Of a DNA stretch of 64,000 nucleotides, positions 25,516-34,910 are shown piece by piece (within the stretch, counting starts at the first letter, position 1; each line of letters begins with the position of its first letter). The notes beneath the pieces were generated by a model. That model was not told where the DNA came from. It made no database searches and saw nothing but the letters and a program-made list of their open reading frames with translations. The stretch spans positions 1-64,000 of the forward strand of contig DATAUG010000117.1 in NCBI GenBank assembly GCA_036268355.1. Reading direction: 5' to 3'. A program made the translations under genes and the position numbers. Source of the stretch: DASQPJ01 sp036268355 (GTDB lineage Bacteria; Actinomycetota; Actinomycetes; Sporichthyales; Sporichthyaceae).

Positions 25516-28500
25516 ATGGCCGTCAAGGTCGCGCTGGAACATCGCACGGCGTACCGCTTCGACCGGACCGTCGAGATCGGGGCGCACACGATCCGGCTGA
25601 AACCGGCCCCGCACTGTCGCACCCCGATCAGCGGGTACTCGTTGCGGATCGACGGGGCCGAGCACTTCATCAACTGGCAGCAGGACATCTACGGCAACCA
25701 CGCGGCCCGGGTGGTCTTCCGGGAACCCACCGACTCCCTTCAGTTCACCGTCGGCCTGATCGCGGACCTGACCGTGATCAACCCGTTCGACTTCTTCGTC
25801 GAAGCAGGCGCCGAGCACTACCCCTTCACCTATCCGGATGAGCTGTTCGTCGATCTCGGTCCGTACCTGCGCATCGTCGAGGAGCCGACCGCCCCCGACG
25901 GTGCCGGCCGCGGTCCGCGGCTGCGGGAATGGCTGACCGACATCGAGCTCACCCGCGCCAAGGGCGTCCCGATCGTGGACTTCCTGGTGGGCATCAACCA
26001 GCACCTGGCGGCCGGGATCAAGTACTCGCTGCGGCTGGAGGAGGGCGTCCAGTCCCCGGACCGGACCCTGGAACTGGGCATCGGATCCTGCCGGGACAGC
26101 GCCTGGCTACTCGTCGCGGCGCTGCGCGCGCTGGGGCTGGCCGCCCGGTTCGTGTCCGGTTATCTGGTGCAGTTGGCTCCGGACGAGGAATCGGCCACGG
26201 CCCGGGACTTCACCGACCTGCACGCCTGGGCCGAGGTCTTCGTCCCGGGCGCCGGTTGGATCGGCCTGGACTCCACCTCCGGGCTGCTCGCCGGGGAGGG
26301 CCACCTGCCGCTGGTCGGCGCGCCGCGTCCCGAGCAGGCGGCTCCGATCACCGGCACCACCGGGTCCGCCGCCGCGACGATGGAGTTCAGCAATCGTGTG
26401 CAGCGCATCCGGGCGGACCCACAGGTCGCCCGGCCCTACCGGCCCGAGCAGGTCGAGGCGATCCACGCGCTCGGCCACGCCGTCGACAAACGGCTTGCGG
26501 CCGGCGACGTGCGCCTGACCATGGGCGGGGAACCGACGTTCGTGTCGGCGTCCGACCTGGAGTCGGCGCAGTGGCGATTCGAGGCCGACGGGACGGACAA
26601 GCGTCGGTTGGGCGCCACGCTGGCCCGTCGGCTGGCGCGGCGCTGGGCGCCCGGTGGGGTCCTGCACCACGGCCAGGGCAAGTGGTACCCGGGTGAGCCG
26701 CTGCCGCGGTGGCAGACCACCGTGCTGTGGCGGGCCGACGGGGTGGCGCTGTGGTCCGACCCGGATCTGCTCGCCGACCCGTGGGAGCCCGGGAGCCCGC
26801 CCGAGGGCGCGGCGGCCCGGCTGACCGAGACGATCGCGGCCGCCTTCGGGATCCCCGCCGATTACCTCAGCCCACTGTTCGAGGACCCGCTGGACCGGCT
26901 GGCCGCCGAGGCCCGCCAGCCACTCGGGGAGCAACCGGCCGGGCTGCCGGTTGTCGCCCAGGCACAGGCCGAGGCCCGGGCGGCGTTGGTTGCGGCGTTG
27001 GACGCCGAGCGTGGCGACCCGGTCGCCTGGGCCATCCCGCTTGGCCGCGCCGAGGACGAGTCCGGTTGGGTCACCACGAGCTGGCGGACCCGCCGGGGTG
27101 CGGTCTTCCTGCGTCCGGGCACTTCCCCGGCCGGGTTCCGGCTGCCCCTGGACGCGTTGGCCTGGTCCCCACCCCCACCGCCGTCGCCGCGCTCCGGCTA
27201 CGTCCCGGTGCCCCCACTGCCGGTCGCGGCACCCGAGGCGGGACCGGCCCCGGCCCGCCGGGTGCCTGCCGACCGGGCGCCGAGCACCGCATTGTGCGTG
27301 CAGGAGCGCGACGGCCACATCTTCGTGTTCCTGCCTCCGCTGCCCGACGCGACCGCCTGCGCCGAAGTTCTTGCGGTGATCGAGCGAGCCGCCCGGGCGC
27401 AGGCCGTGCCCGTCGTGCTCGAGGGCTACCTGCCCGGCGGCGACCGACGCCTGCGATCGCTGTCGGTCACCCCTGACCCCGGGGTCATCGAGGTGAACGT
27501 CCAACCCGCCGCCGACTGGACCGAGTTCGCCGACATCGTCGCCGCCCTTCATGCCGAGGCCCGCGCGATCGGCCTGGCCACCGAGACGTTCGCGATGGAC
27601 GGCACCCCCACCCCGACCGGCGGCGGCGGACATCTCACGCTCGGCGGCGTCGGACCGGCCGACAGTCCGCTGCTGCGCCGACCGGATCTGCTGGTCAGCA
27701 TGCTGACCTACTGGCAGCACCACCCCGGGCTGACCTACCTGTTCTCCGGCCGGTTCGTCGGGCCGACCAGCCAGGCGCCGCGCGTCGACGAGGCTCGCCA
27801 CGAGACGCTCTACGAGTTGGAGATCGCCTTCGCCGAGCTGGCGACGCTGGCCGACGAGGCCGCCGGCGCCCGGCCGTGGCACGTCGACCGAGCACTGCGC
27901 CACCTGCTGGTCGACGTGACCGGCAACACCCACCGGGCGGAGTTCTGCATCGACAAGCTCTACTCCCCGGACAGCGACCGCGGCCGGCTGGGCCTGCTCG
28001 AACTGCGTGGTTTCGAGATGGCCCCGCATCCGAGCATGTCGCTGGTCCAGGCCCTGCTCGTCCGGGCGTTGGTCATCCGCTTCTGGGAGGACCCGTATCG
28101 CGGGCCCTTGATCCGCTGGGGCACCCGGCTGCACGACGAGTTCCTGTTGCCGGAGCACGCGTTGGCCGATGTCCAGGACGTGATCGCGGACCTCAACGCG
28201 CACGACATCGCCTTCGACCCCGCATGGCTGGAACCGTTCGCCGAGTTCCGTTTCCCGCGCCTGGGTTCGGCCACCGTGGCCGGCATCGGCCTGGAACTGC
28301 GCGCCGCCATCGAGCCGTGGCACGTGCTCGGCGAGGAGGTCGCCGCAGGCGGCACGGCGCGTTACGTCGACTCGTCATGCGAACGCGTCCAGGTCAGGGT
28401 CACCGGCGCCGTCCCCGGGCGCCACGTGATCACCTGCAACGGGGTCCCGCTGCCGGCCGGCCGGTGCCGGGCCGCGGACACCACCGTGGCCGGGGTGCGG

Positions 28501-28824
28501 TTCCGGGCCTGGGCGCCCCCGTCCGCGTTGCACCCCACGATCGGGGTGCACTCCCCGCTGGTGTTCGACGTGGTCGACACCTGGAACCGACGGTCCTTGG
28601 GGGCTTTCACCTACCACGTGACCCATCCCGGTGGGCTGGCCTACGAGCGGTTCCCGGTCAACGCCGCGGAGGCGGAGGCTCGTCGTGCCGCCCGTTTCCA
28701 GCCGGAGGGCGGTACCGGGCGGCAACGCGCGTCCGGTACCTGGAGCCACCCGCTCGCGCCCGGTCCGGAGTACGGCTACACGCTGGACATGCGACGTGCC
28801 GTACCCGGCCCGCAACGAAACTGA
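25516..28824 (+). CDS. Transglutaminase-like/DUF2126 protein
   Basis: 1102 residues. The N-terminal part has a bacterial transglutaminase N-domain, then the papain-like core with Cys192 (IGSCRDSAW), His236 (LHAWAEVF) and Asp252 (GLDSTSG). The remaining roughly 800 residues are DUF2126 (for example VRLTMGGEPTFVS, HHGQGKWYPGEPLPRW, NTHRAEFCIDKLYSPDS, LRGFEMAPHPSMS). Such proteins usually sit with an ATP-grasp and an alpha-E protein in putative peptide-synthesis clusters; those partners are not in the window. No signal peptide. Start ATG at 25516 behind GTGGGGGTGG. Confidence 0.93.
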   Translation: MAVKVALEHRTAYRFDRTVEIGAHTIRLKPAPHCRTPISGYSLRIDGAEHFINWQQDIYGNHAARVVFREPTDSLQFTVGLIADLTVINPFDFFVEAGAEHYPFTYPDELFVDLGPYLRIVEEPTAPDGAGRGPRLREWLTDIELTRAKGVPIVDFLVGINQHLAAGIKYSLRLEEGVQSPDRTLELGIGSCRDSAWLLVAALRALGLAARFVSGYLVQLAPDEESATARDFTDLHAWAEVFVPGAGWIGLDSTSGLLAGEGHLPLVGAPRPEQAAPITGTTGSAAATMEFSNRVQRIRADPQVARPYRPEQVEAIHALGHAVDKRLAAGDVRLTMGGEPTFVSASDLESAQWRFEADGTDKRRLGATLARRLARRWAPGGVLHHGQGKWYPGEPLPRWQTTVLWRADGVALWSDPDLLADPWEPGSPPEGAAARLTETIAAAFGIPADYLSPLFEDPLDRLAAEARQPLGEQPAGLPVVAQAQAEARAALVAALDAERGDPVAWAIPLGRAEDESGWVTTSWRTRRGAVFLRPGTSPAGFRLPLDALAWSPPPPPSPRSGYVPVPPLPVAAPEAGPAPARRVPADRAPSTALCVQERDGHIFVFLPPLPDATACAEVLAVIERAARAQAVPVVLEGYLPGGDRRLRSLSVTPDPGVIEVNVQPAADWTEFADIVAALHAEARAIGLATETFAMDGTPTPTGGGGHLTLGGVGPADSPLLRRPDLLVSMLTYWQHHPGLTYLFSGRFVGPTSQAPRVDEARHETLYELEIAFAELATLADEAAGARPWHVDRALRHLLVDVTGNTHRAEFCIDKLYSPDSDRGRLGLLELRGFEMAPHPSMSLVQALLVRALVIRFWEDPYRGPLIRWGTRLHDEFLLPEHALADVQDVIADLNAHDIAFDPAWLEPFAEFRFPRLGSATVAGIGLELRAAIEPWHVLGEEVAAGGTARYVDSSCERVQVRVTGAVPGRHVITCNGVPLPAGRCRAADTTVAGVRFRAWAPPSALHPTIGVHSPLVFDVVDTWNRRSLGAFTYHVTHPGGLAYERFPVNAAEAEARRAARFQPEGGTGRQRASGTWSHPLAPGPEYGYTLDMRRAVPGPQRN

Positions 28825-28835
28825 CGTTGCCTCAG
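28821..28835. repeat. CTGACG palindrome, copy 9
   Basis: CTGACG-TTG-CCTCAG, one mismatch. The TGA stop of the transglutaminase gene is inside it; convergent gene ends. Confidence 0.65.
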
Positions 28836-28848
28836 CAATGTGCCGGAG

Positions 28849-29316
28849 TCACCGGAGGTGGGGCCGCGGGGGCCAATTGCCCACCCGACCGTGCTGCGGT
28901 GGTGGCGTCGGCTCGGGCCCGGCACCGGGGTTCGGGTCAGCAATGATGCGGAAACCCGTGGCGGGTCCGCCGTCTAGCCGGTCGGCGCTGCGGCCGGGGT
29001 CGAACTCGGCGTAGACGCCGTTCACCCGGCAGCGGTCGCCGCCGGCGCTGTGGAACAGGAACAGGTGCAGTGCCCAGTCGGCGGTGTCGGTGAAGTTCGC
29101 CACCGAGCCGATCCGGACGGGGCGGGAGAAGCAGTGTTTCGGGTCGTACTGCTGGGCGGGGAGCACCGTCATCCGGCCGTGGAAGTCCGGCTGCGCCCAC
29201 AGACACAACGATCCGGCCGGGCATCGGGTCACCACCGGCGTCGAGTCCACGACCGGCGCACCGACCAGCGCCACCGGAAGGGCCACACCGGCCAGCAGCG
29301 TTGCCAACCACGGCAT
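28849..29316 (-). CDS. Secreted peptidase inhibitor family I36-like protein
   Basis: 155 residues. Signal peptide (LATLLAGVALPVALVGAPVV), then CPAGSLCLWAQPDFHGRMTVL, the opening pattern of the Streptomyces SMPI/I36 crystallin-like inhibitor family, with four cysteines in the mature part. I36 members inhibit metallopeptidases or serve as secreted structural proteins. The C-terminal tail is Pro-rich. Start ATG at 29316. Confidence 0.75.
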   Translation of the reverse strand: MPWLATLLAGVALPVALVGAPVVDSTPVVTRCPAGSLCLWAQPDFHGRMTVLPAQQYDPKHCFSRPVRIGSVANFTDTADWALHLFLFHSAGGDRCRVNGVYAEFDPGRSADRLDGGPATGFRIIADPNPGAGPEPTPPPQHGRVGNWPPRPHLR

Positions 29317-29467
29317 CGCAGCGCCACCTCCTCGCCGACTGCCCCTGCTGCGGCTAATCCTGGATGTTGCGCCGCCGCGGGACGCGGCACAACACCCAAT
29401 CTGCGGACGCCCACGCTCGCTGACGCCGAAGCGAGCGTGGGCGAGACAAGTGCGTGAACGGTCCGGC

Positions 29468-30058
29468 TCAGCCGGCGCCGGTCGCTGAGACGGGCACCAC
29501 GAGGTGCTCCCAGGGCGTGCCGGCCCACCGGATGTACGGCTGCCCGGTGGACGGATCCGTTCCGTAGGTGCGGCGATCCAGTCGGCCGGTCGGGAAGACC
29601 ATCACGTGCGGGCCGGTGCGAATCCAATGGCTGCCCGCGGCCGGGTGCTCCGCGAATGGGTCGGTGTTGCTGGCGACGCTGCAGCCCTGCAGCACGTAGG
29701 CCAGTCCCGGCGAGCTCAGGTGCGGTGCGCGGTGCTTCATGAAGGCGTCCATCCAGGCCATCCCGCCGGCGTTGAGGCACTGCGGGTCGTCGGTCGGGGT
29801 GGTCGGGTCGTCGGGCAGGCAGGACCAGCCGTTGGTGCCGTGCCGCAGCACGGGCATGTCGCTGCCGGGGTGCGCGGGCCAGTCGTAGACCGTTGCGTGG
29901 CGGGCGACCGATTCCGGTGCCGCGCTCAGCGCGTCGCGGATCGCTTCGGCGGTCCCCCGGTCGACTTTCCCGCGGTCAGCACCGTGGGCGGGGACGACGG
30001 TGAGCGCGGCGACGGTCAGCCCGAGTGCGGCGCCGATGATGCCGGTCGTTCGGTACAT
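29468..30058 (-). CDS. Secreted protein of unknown function
   Basis: 196 residues with a signal peptide (IIGAALGLTVAALTVVPAHGA). The mature part contains NGWSCLPDDPTTPTDDPQCLNAGGMAWMDAFMKHRAP and PHVMVFPTGRLDRRTYG; I know similar uncharacterised secreted proteins but no function. Start ATG at 30058 behind AGGAGA. The first 43 bases overlap the 3' end of the LivM-LivG fusion gene in another frame, so translation may be coupled. Confidence 0.72.
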   Translation of the reverse strand: MYRTTGIIGAALGLTVAALTVVPAHGADRGKVDRGTAEAIRDALSAAPESVARHATVYDWPAHPGSDMPVLRHGTNGWSCLPDDPTTPTDDPQCLNAGGMAWMDAFMKHRAPHLSSPGLAYVLQGCSVASNTDPFAEHPAAGSHWIRTGPHVMVFPTGRLDRRTYGTDPSTGQPYIRWAGTPWEHLVVPVSATGAG

Positions 30059-32142
30059 GGGGTCTCCTGGGGTGTCTCGGGGGATGTCTCGGCCGGTCGG
30101 TAGTGCACTCGCGCGCCGAGGTAGCGCGCCTGCACCTCCGGGTCAGCTGCGATCTCGGCCGGCGTGCCGACGGCCAGGACCTGGCCTTCCGCAAGCACCA
30201 CCACCAGGTCGCAGGTGGACAGGACGGCCTTGACGTAGTGCTCCACGAGCAGGACGGTCAAGCCGAGATCACTGCGCAGCCGACGCACCAGGTCGAACAG
30301 CGCCAACGTCGAGTTCGGGTCCAGGCCGGCCGCAGGCTCGTCCATCAGCAGCAGCCGCGGACCGGACAGCAGGGCCCGGCCGATCTCCACCCGTCGCCGG
30401 GCGGAGAACTCCAGGGTCGAGCACCGTTCGTCCCAGTAGCGGTCGATGTCCAGCAGCACCGCCGCCGCCCACGCAGCTTCCTCGGCGGCGCTGACCTGGG
30501 CCCAGGCCGAGGGCAAGCCGGCCAGATACACGAACGGGTTCTTCTTGATCTTCTGGTACGCGCCCGCGATCAGGTTCTCCCGGACGCTCAGGTCCTTGAC
30601 GACCCGGGTCGTCTGGAAGGTGCGGGCCATGCCGTAGCCGGAGCGGTCCCAGACCTCACGGTCCGTCACATCGTGGCCGAACAAGGTGATCCGGCCACGG
30701 TCGGGGCGGCGGATCCCGCAGATCACGTCGAACATCGTCGACTTGCCCGCGCCGTTCGGGCCGACCAGCCCGACCATGCTCCCGTTGGGCACGGTAACCG
30801 CGGCGTCCTTGAGGATCACCAGGCCGCCGATCTGCACGTCCACGCCGGTCGCGGACAGCGCCACCCCGTCGCCCGGACGCGGTGGCAGCCAGGCCTCCAG
30901 CACCCGCACGGCGCGCACCCGGTCGGCCGACAGCTCCGTCAGGGGTGCCCCGGTGCCGTCGCTGGCCCGCAGGGTGGCGGTGTCGAGGCGGACGCGGGCG
31001 GTGCGTTGCCGGCGTGGACCGCACTTGATCCGCTGAACGAAGTCGCGCATGCGCCCGCCGATGCCGCGCGAGCCGAATGCGGCGCCGGCCAGCAGGGCGA
31101 AGCCGGCCAGCAGGTACGCGCCGATCCGGTACTTCTCCAACGCCACCGGCGCCGTCTGGAAGGCGACCGCAGTGACCACCACGAACCCGATCGAGTCGAG
31201 ACCGGCCAGCACCGGCAGCGCCAGCAGCACGAGTGAGTACGGCGCCTCGTAGTTCAGGTAGACCGGCGGGTCCACGTAGAGCCAGCAGGCGATCACCCCG
31301 CCGAATCCGGTCAACGCCCCGTACAGGGCGAACGTCCAGGCGCGGATCCGCAGCGCCGGGACACCGATCGCGCCGGCCGCCTGCCGGTCGGACCCGACCA
31401 GCAGGAAGGCCAGCCCGTACGGGCTGTGCCGGAACCGCACCAGCAGGACGAGCACCAAAGCGAACAGGGCGAGCGAGAAGAAGTAGAAGGTGCCGTCGTC
31501 GCTGACCTTGTGGCCCAGGAAGTGGAACGACTTGCTCACGGCCAGACCGATCACGTCCGGGCGCTGGTTGATGATCTCGTTGCCATCCTCGTCGGAACCG
31601 CCGAAACCGCCGCTGAGCCACCCCGTGGGATACACCGTCTTCTCGATCAGCACCTGGACGCCGAGGGTCAGCATCACCAGGTAGATCCCCGGCAAGCGAC
31701 TGGACAGCACCGCCAGGGCGGCCATCGACCCGGCCGCACCGAGGATGATCAGCAGGCCGGCCGGGACGAACCCCAGGCCGACGCCGCCGTGCGCGCGGTT
31801 CAACCACCCGAAGCAGTACAGGGCCGAGGCGAGCAGTCCGGCGGTTACCAGCGAGATCTCGCGGCCCCAGCCGACCAGCACCAACAGCCCCAGGCCCGCC
31901 AACGCGGTCGGGATGGCGGCGTTGACGGTGTAGACCAGGTAGTCCGGGCCGGACGCCCCCCACCACAGCGCCGCCACGATCAGCACGACGACGCCCGGGG
32001 AACTCATCGAGCGCAGCAGCGGGCGCGTGGGCCCGCCCGGCGGGCGCGGGGCGGCCCACCGCGATCGACGCACCGCGCCGAGCAGTCCACCGCCCTGGGC
32101 ACCCGCCCGCCCGTCGGCCTCGCGCGCCATCACCGCAGCCAT
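30016..32142 (-). CDS. Branched-chain amino acid-type ABC transporter, permease (LivM) fused to ATPase (LivG)
   Basis: 708 residues. Residues about 40-355 hold eight to ten membrane helices of the LivM type. After a linker, a complete ATPase follows: Walker A GPNGAGKST, Q-loop RTFQTTRVVKDLS, signature EFSARRRVEIGRAL, Walker B LLLMDEPAAGLDP, His-loop VEHYVK. LivM-LivG fusions are known. LivF and the binding protein are absent here. The start ATG at 32142 follows the livH stop by 80 bases. The last 30 residues, rich in Pro/Glu/Thr, are encoded where the next gene overlaps. Confidence 0.9.
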   Translation of the reverse strand: MAAVMAREADGRAGAQGGGLLGAVRRSRWAAPRPPGGPTRPLLRSMSSPGVVVLIVAALWWGASGPDYLVYTVNAAIPTALAGLGLLVLVGWGREISLVTAGLLASALYCFGWLNRAHGGVGLGFVPAGLLIILGAAGSMAALAVLSSRLPGIYLVMLTLGVQVLIEKTVYPTGWLSGGFGGSDEDGNEIINQRPDVIGLAVSKSFHFLGHKVSDDGTFYFFSLALFALVLVLLVRFRHSPYGLAFLLVGSDRQAAGAIGVPALRIRAWTFALYGALTGFGGVIACWLYVDPPVYLNYEAPYSLVLLALPVLAGLDSIGFVVVTAVAFQTAPVALEKYRIGAYLLAGFALLAGAAFGSRGIGGRMRDFVQRIKCGPRRQRTARVRLDTATLRASDGTGAPLTELSADRVRAVRVLEAWLPPRPGDGVALSATGVDVQIGGLVILKDAAVTVPNGSMVGLVGPNGAGKSTMFDVICGIRRPDRGRITLFGHDVTDREVWDRSGYGMARTFQTTRVVKDLSVRENLIAGAYQKIKKNPFVYLAGLPSAWAQVSAAEEAAWAAAVLLDIDRYWDERCSTLEFSARRRVEIGRALLSGPRLLLMDEPAAGLDPNSTLALFDLVRRLRSDLGLTVLLVEHYVKAVLSTCDLVVVLAEGQVLAVGTPAEIAADPEVQARYLGARVHYRPAETSPETPQETPCTERPASSAPHSG

Positions 32143-32171
32143 GAACGCTCCGCCGCGGGGAGTCGCACGCT

Positions 32172-32232
32172 GCTCACAGCGCTTTTCGGTCGCTTGTTTC
32201 GCTCGCTCGATCCTCGCTCGCTCACAGCGCTT
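32172..32232. repeat. Short duplicated string GCTCACAGCGCTT in the livH-livMG gap
   Basis: GCTCACAGCGCTT occurs at 32172-32184 and 32220-32232, separated by GCTCGC-rich sequence that resembles the GCGAGCG strings seen elsewhere in the window. The second copy overlaps the livH stop. Confidence 0.6.
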
Positions 32233-33187
32233 GCCGCTCAAGCAGGAACACCCGATCGCGGCGCAGTCTGGCAACCAGCAGCACGCCACCGAGCAGCATC
32301 GTCGAGATGATCAGCTCCTCCATCGGCCCGGGCACGTCGCCGAACACCCCGACGACCAGGCAGGTCTCCGTGATTCCCAGCAGCACCGCGGAGGCAAGCG
32401 CGAGCGGCAGGCTGCGCATGCCGCCGACCACCGCCAGCGCCAAGCCGCGCAGGAAGAGGATCACCATGTCGTCCGGGTTGGGCCCGGCGGTGACCGCGAT
32501 CAGCACCCCGGCGAACGCGGCCAGCAACCCCGAGGCCGCGTAGACCCCGGTGCCGATCAGCTGCAACCGGATGCCGCACCAGACACCGGCCTCGATGTCG
32601 TCGGCCAGGGCCTGCACGCACAACCCGGCGTGAGTCGTCTGCAGCCACAGCGCCAGCAGCAGCGAGACGACGATCACCACCAGCACGGTGGCTACCTTGC
32701 TGGCGGTGAGGTTGACGTTCGCGATCCGTACGCTGCCGGAGCCGAACGGGCTCGGCGGGGTGACCTCGGGCTGCACGGCCAGGACGCCGCTCGTGCCCAG
32801 CAGCACCATCATCGTGCCCAACGAGACGATCGTGAGCGTCAACGGCGATGCGCTCGAGACCCGCCGGGACATCACGAAGGCCCCGTATGCGCCACCGGCC
32901 AGCAGGCCGGCGAAGCACACGATCAGCAGGGCCAAGATCGGGTCGATCTGTGGGCGCGTGCCGAAGCTGGTCCCGTCGGACCACACGATGACTTCCTTGG
33001 GCAGCAGGGGGTTGTTCACCGCCAGCAGCCAGTAGGTCAACGCGGCAATCGCGGCGATACCGGCGTGGACGAACGCGATCGTGCGACTTATCCGATAGCT
33101 CAGCACGATCGAGATCGGCAACAACCCGTAGAGCCCGCCGAGCGCAATGCCGGCGACCAGGGCCTCGCGGAACTGACCAAGATGCAC
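32222..33187 (-). CDS. Branched-chain amino acid-type ABC transporter permease (LivH)
   Basis: 321 residues with about eight membrane helices. GGLYGLLPISIVLSYRISRTIAFVHAG is the LivH N-terminal pattern, and the conserved cytoplasmic EAA-type loop appears around GLCVQALADDIEAGVWCGI. It pairs with the LivM-LivG fusion downstream. Start GTG at 33187; the promoter overlaps a perfect TetR-type palindrome, so the operon is probably repressed by the divergent regulator. The ligand may be an amino acid, amide or other small anion. Confidence 0.9.
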   Translation of the reverse strand: MHLGQFREALVAGIALGGLYGLLPISIVLSYRISRTIAFVHAGIAAIAALTYWLLAVNNPLLPKEVIVWSDGTSFGTRPQIDPILALLIVCFAGLLAGGAYGAFVMSRRVSSASPLTLTIVSLGTMMVLLGTSGVLAVQPEVTPPSPFGSGSVRIANVNLTASKVATVLVVIVVSLLLALWLQTTHAGLCVQALADDIEAGVWCGIRLQLIGTGVYAASGLLAAFAGVLIAVTAGPNPDDMVILFLRGLALAVVGGMRSLPLALASAVLLGITETCLVVGVFGDVPGPMEELIISTMLLGGVLLVARLRRDRVFLLERQAL

Positions 33188-33216
33188 AATCTCACCTCTT
33201 GCCGATGTTGCGGGAA

Positions 33217-33236
33217 CATACCGACTAGTCGGTATG
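33217..33236. promoter_or_regulatory. Perfect 20-bp palindromic operator of the TetR regulator
   Basis: CATACCGACTAGTCGGTATG is fully self-complementary and lies between the divergent livH and tetR-type starts (30 and 88 bases away). ACCGAC-TAG-TCGGT cores of this kind are typical TetR-family operators. Confidence 0.85.
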
Positions 33237-33323
33237 ATGGTCAACAGTTGTTGGGGGCTTGACGACGCCGCGGGTTCGCATCCCGCGGCGGACTGTATCC
33301 GTGTCCCACGACGTGGAGGAGCG

Positions 33324-33989
33324 GTGCACAAACCCGAGTTGGGCCGTCTCGCCCGGCCGGGGCACCGCACGTTGCTGATCCGCGCCATGCGCGACCTGAC
33401 CCTGGCGAAAGGGCTGCCTGCCACCACGGTCGACGAGGTGTGCGAGCGGGCCGGGGTCACCAAGGGCAGCTTCTACCACCACTTCGTGGGCAAGGAGGAG
33501 ATCGCCGAGGCGGCACTGCAGGCCCACTTCGACGATCTGCACACCGCCTTGACGACCGGCGAGTGGACCCGCTCGACCGACCCGACGCACCGTTGGCGGG
33601 CGTTCGTGGCGAACGCGGCGCAGGTGTGCGCGGGACCGGTTCTCGCCGACGGCTGCCTCCTCGGGCTGTTCAGCCTCGAGTTGGCCGAGCAGGCTCCCCG
33701 GGTCCGGGAGCGGGTAACCGGCATGTTCGACCAACTGCGGTGCGTGGCTCGCGAACTGATCGCGCAGGCCGCCGAGGCGAAGGACCGGCAGCTCGACGTC
33801 GACGCCGTTGCCGCGCAGTTCCTGGTCGTGTTGGAGGGGGCCGCCCTGATCGCCAAGGCGCACGACGATCGGGCGGTCGCGTCCGGCGCCATGGCGTTCT
33901 TCGCCGCTGCGGTCGAACACCTGTTGGAGTGCTCCCCGTCCCTGCCGGGGCGCCGACCCGGGCCCGTCGCAGACAGGCGACCCACCTGA
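33324..33989 (+). CDS. TetR/AcrR-family transcriptional regulator
   Basis: 221 residues. The N-terminal HTH is clear: LIRAMRDLTLAKGLPATTVDEVCERAGVTKGSFYHHFVGKEEIAEAAL. The C-terminal ligand domain is of the type seen with AcrR-like repressors. Start GTG at 33324 chosen for the TGGAGGA six bases upstream. It is divergent from the liv operon with a 20-bp palindrome between, and should repress that operon and itself until a ligand binds. Confidence 0.93.
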   Translation: MHKPELGRLARPGHRTLLIRAMRDLTLAKGLPATTVDEVCERAGVTKGSFYHHFVGKEEIAEAALQAHFDDLHTALTTGEWTRSTDPTHRWRAFVANAAQVCAGPVLADGCLLGLFSLELAEQAPRVRERVTGMFDQLRCVARELIAQAAEAKDRQLDVDAVAAQFLVVLEGAALIAKAHDDRAVASGAMAFFAAAVEHLLECSPSLPGRRPGPVADRRPT

Positions 33990-33990
33990 C

Positions 33991-34005
33991 CTGACGTACC
34001 GTCAC
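33991..34005. repeat. CTGACG palindrome, copy 10
   Basis: CTGACG-TAC-CGTCAC, one mismatch; just after the tetR-type stop, between convergent genes. Confidence 0.65.
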
Positions 34006-34210
34006 TTGACGGGTTATGTATTCACACATAAGCCTGCCGGACGGCGTGTCCCCCTCGGTCACCGGGGTCCTGTTCCCGATCGCCCGGACAACCCAGGACG
34101 ACTTCCGGCCGGTGGCCCGCCGACCGGCTCGGGAGATCACCTACCTCGGCCGGTGGGGGTTCACCGACCTCGGGATCCCCCTGGCCGATCGGGGGAACCG
34201 CAGGTAGTGG

Positions 34211-34444
34211 TCATTGCAGGTAGTGCTCCACCTGCTCGGCCGACCGGACGTGCGCCTGCTCCGGATCCTGGCCGGCGCCGCGTCGGGCCTGCCGTTGCCG
34301 CAGCAGGTCCCAGCACTGGTCCAGCGCGACCTCGAGCTCGCGTCGCCGGTCCCCGTGCGCCGGACCTCCCTCACTGTTGTCGAGTTCGTGTTCCTCGGCG
34401 ATCAGTGAGCTGATCCGCGTCAGGATGTCGTGGTCCGAAGTCAT
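34211..34444 (-). CDS. DUF2630 protein
   Basis: 77 residues. SDHDILTRISSLIAEEHELD, then GDRRRELEVALDQCWDLLRQRQARR and a terminal RSAEQVEHYL cover the whole DUF2630 family, small helical actinobacterial proteins of unknown function. Start ATG at 34444 with GGGAG upstream. Confidence 0.9.
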   Translation of the reverse strand: MTSDHDILTRISSLIAEEHELDNSEGGPAHGDRRRELEVALDQCWDLLRQRQARRGAGQDPEQAHVRSAEQVEHYLQ

Positions 34445-34910
34445 CGGTGTCTCCCTTCCTCGTACCCCATCCAACCCTGGCGGCATCGCCCACCCGCTGC
34501 CGGGCACCCGGCGACTGCCTCGCCCCTTCGGATCAGCAGACAGGCGGTGAATCTGAGGTTCGGTCAGATATCTGACGTGACCTTCGGCACCCCCATTGCA
34601 CCGGGGCCCGGCGGGGCACCAATCACCGGCAACCGATCGGGTCCCTTTTCAAGATCGCGAATTCGCTCGGTCCGCACGAGCGCAGAAATTCCTGCGCCTA
34701 CGCACATCTGACGGCATGTCAGCGCCGACGAGTCGACTCGCCTGGGCGCGCGTGCGCCGCCGCAATTTCGCCAACGCGACTTCCAGGGAAACCCACACGA
34801 CCCATTTATAGGGCCCACAGAATCCGTTTCTATGTTGAAGGAGTCAACGAGGCGACCACCGGGTCAGGCCGGTGGAAGCCGAAAGAATCCCACGGAAACG
34901 GAGAACGACC
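34445..34910. other. Intergenic region, AT-richer towards its right end
   Basis: About 465 bases. It holds a perfect 14-bp palindrome GTCAGATATCTGAC (34563-34576), CTGACG palindrome copy 11 (34708), and an AT-richer stretch (about 34790-34850), probably the promoter and leader of the small basic protein. Confidence 0.6.
34708..34722. repeat. CTGACG palindrome, copy 11
   Basis: CTGACG-GCA-TGTCAG, one mismatch; about 190 bases upstream of the small basic protein gene. Confidence 0.7.

Noticed and set aside
34016..34207. 63-residue plus-strand frame starting MYSHISLPDGV
   Set aside because: No ribosome binding site and no similarity; it follows directly on a CTGACG palindrome.
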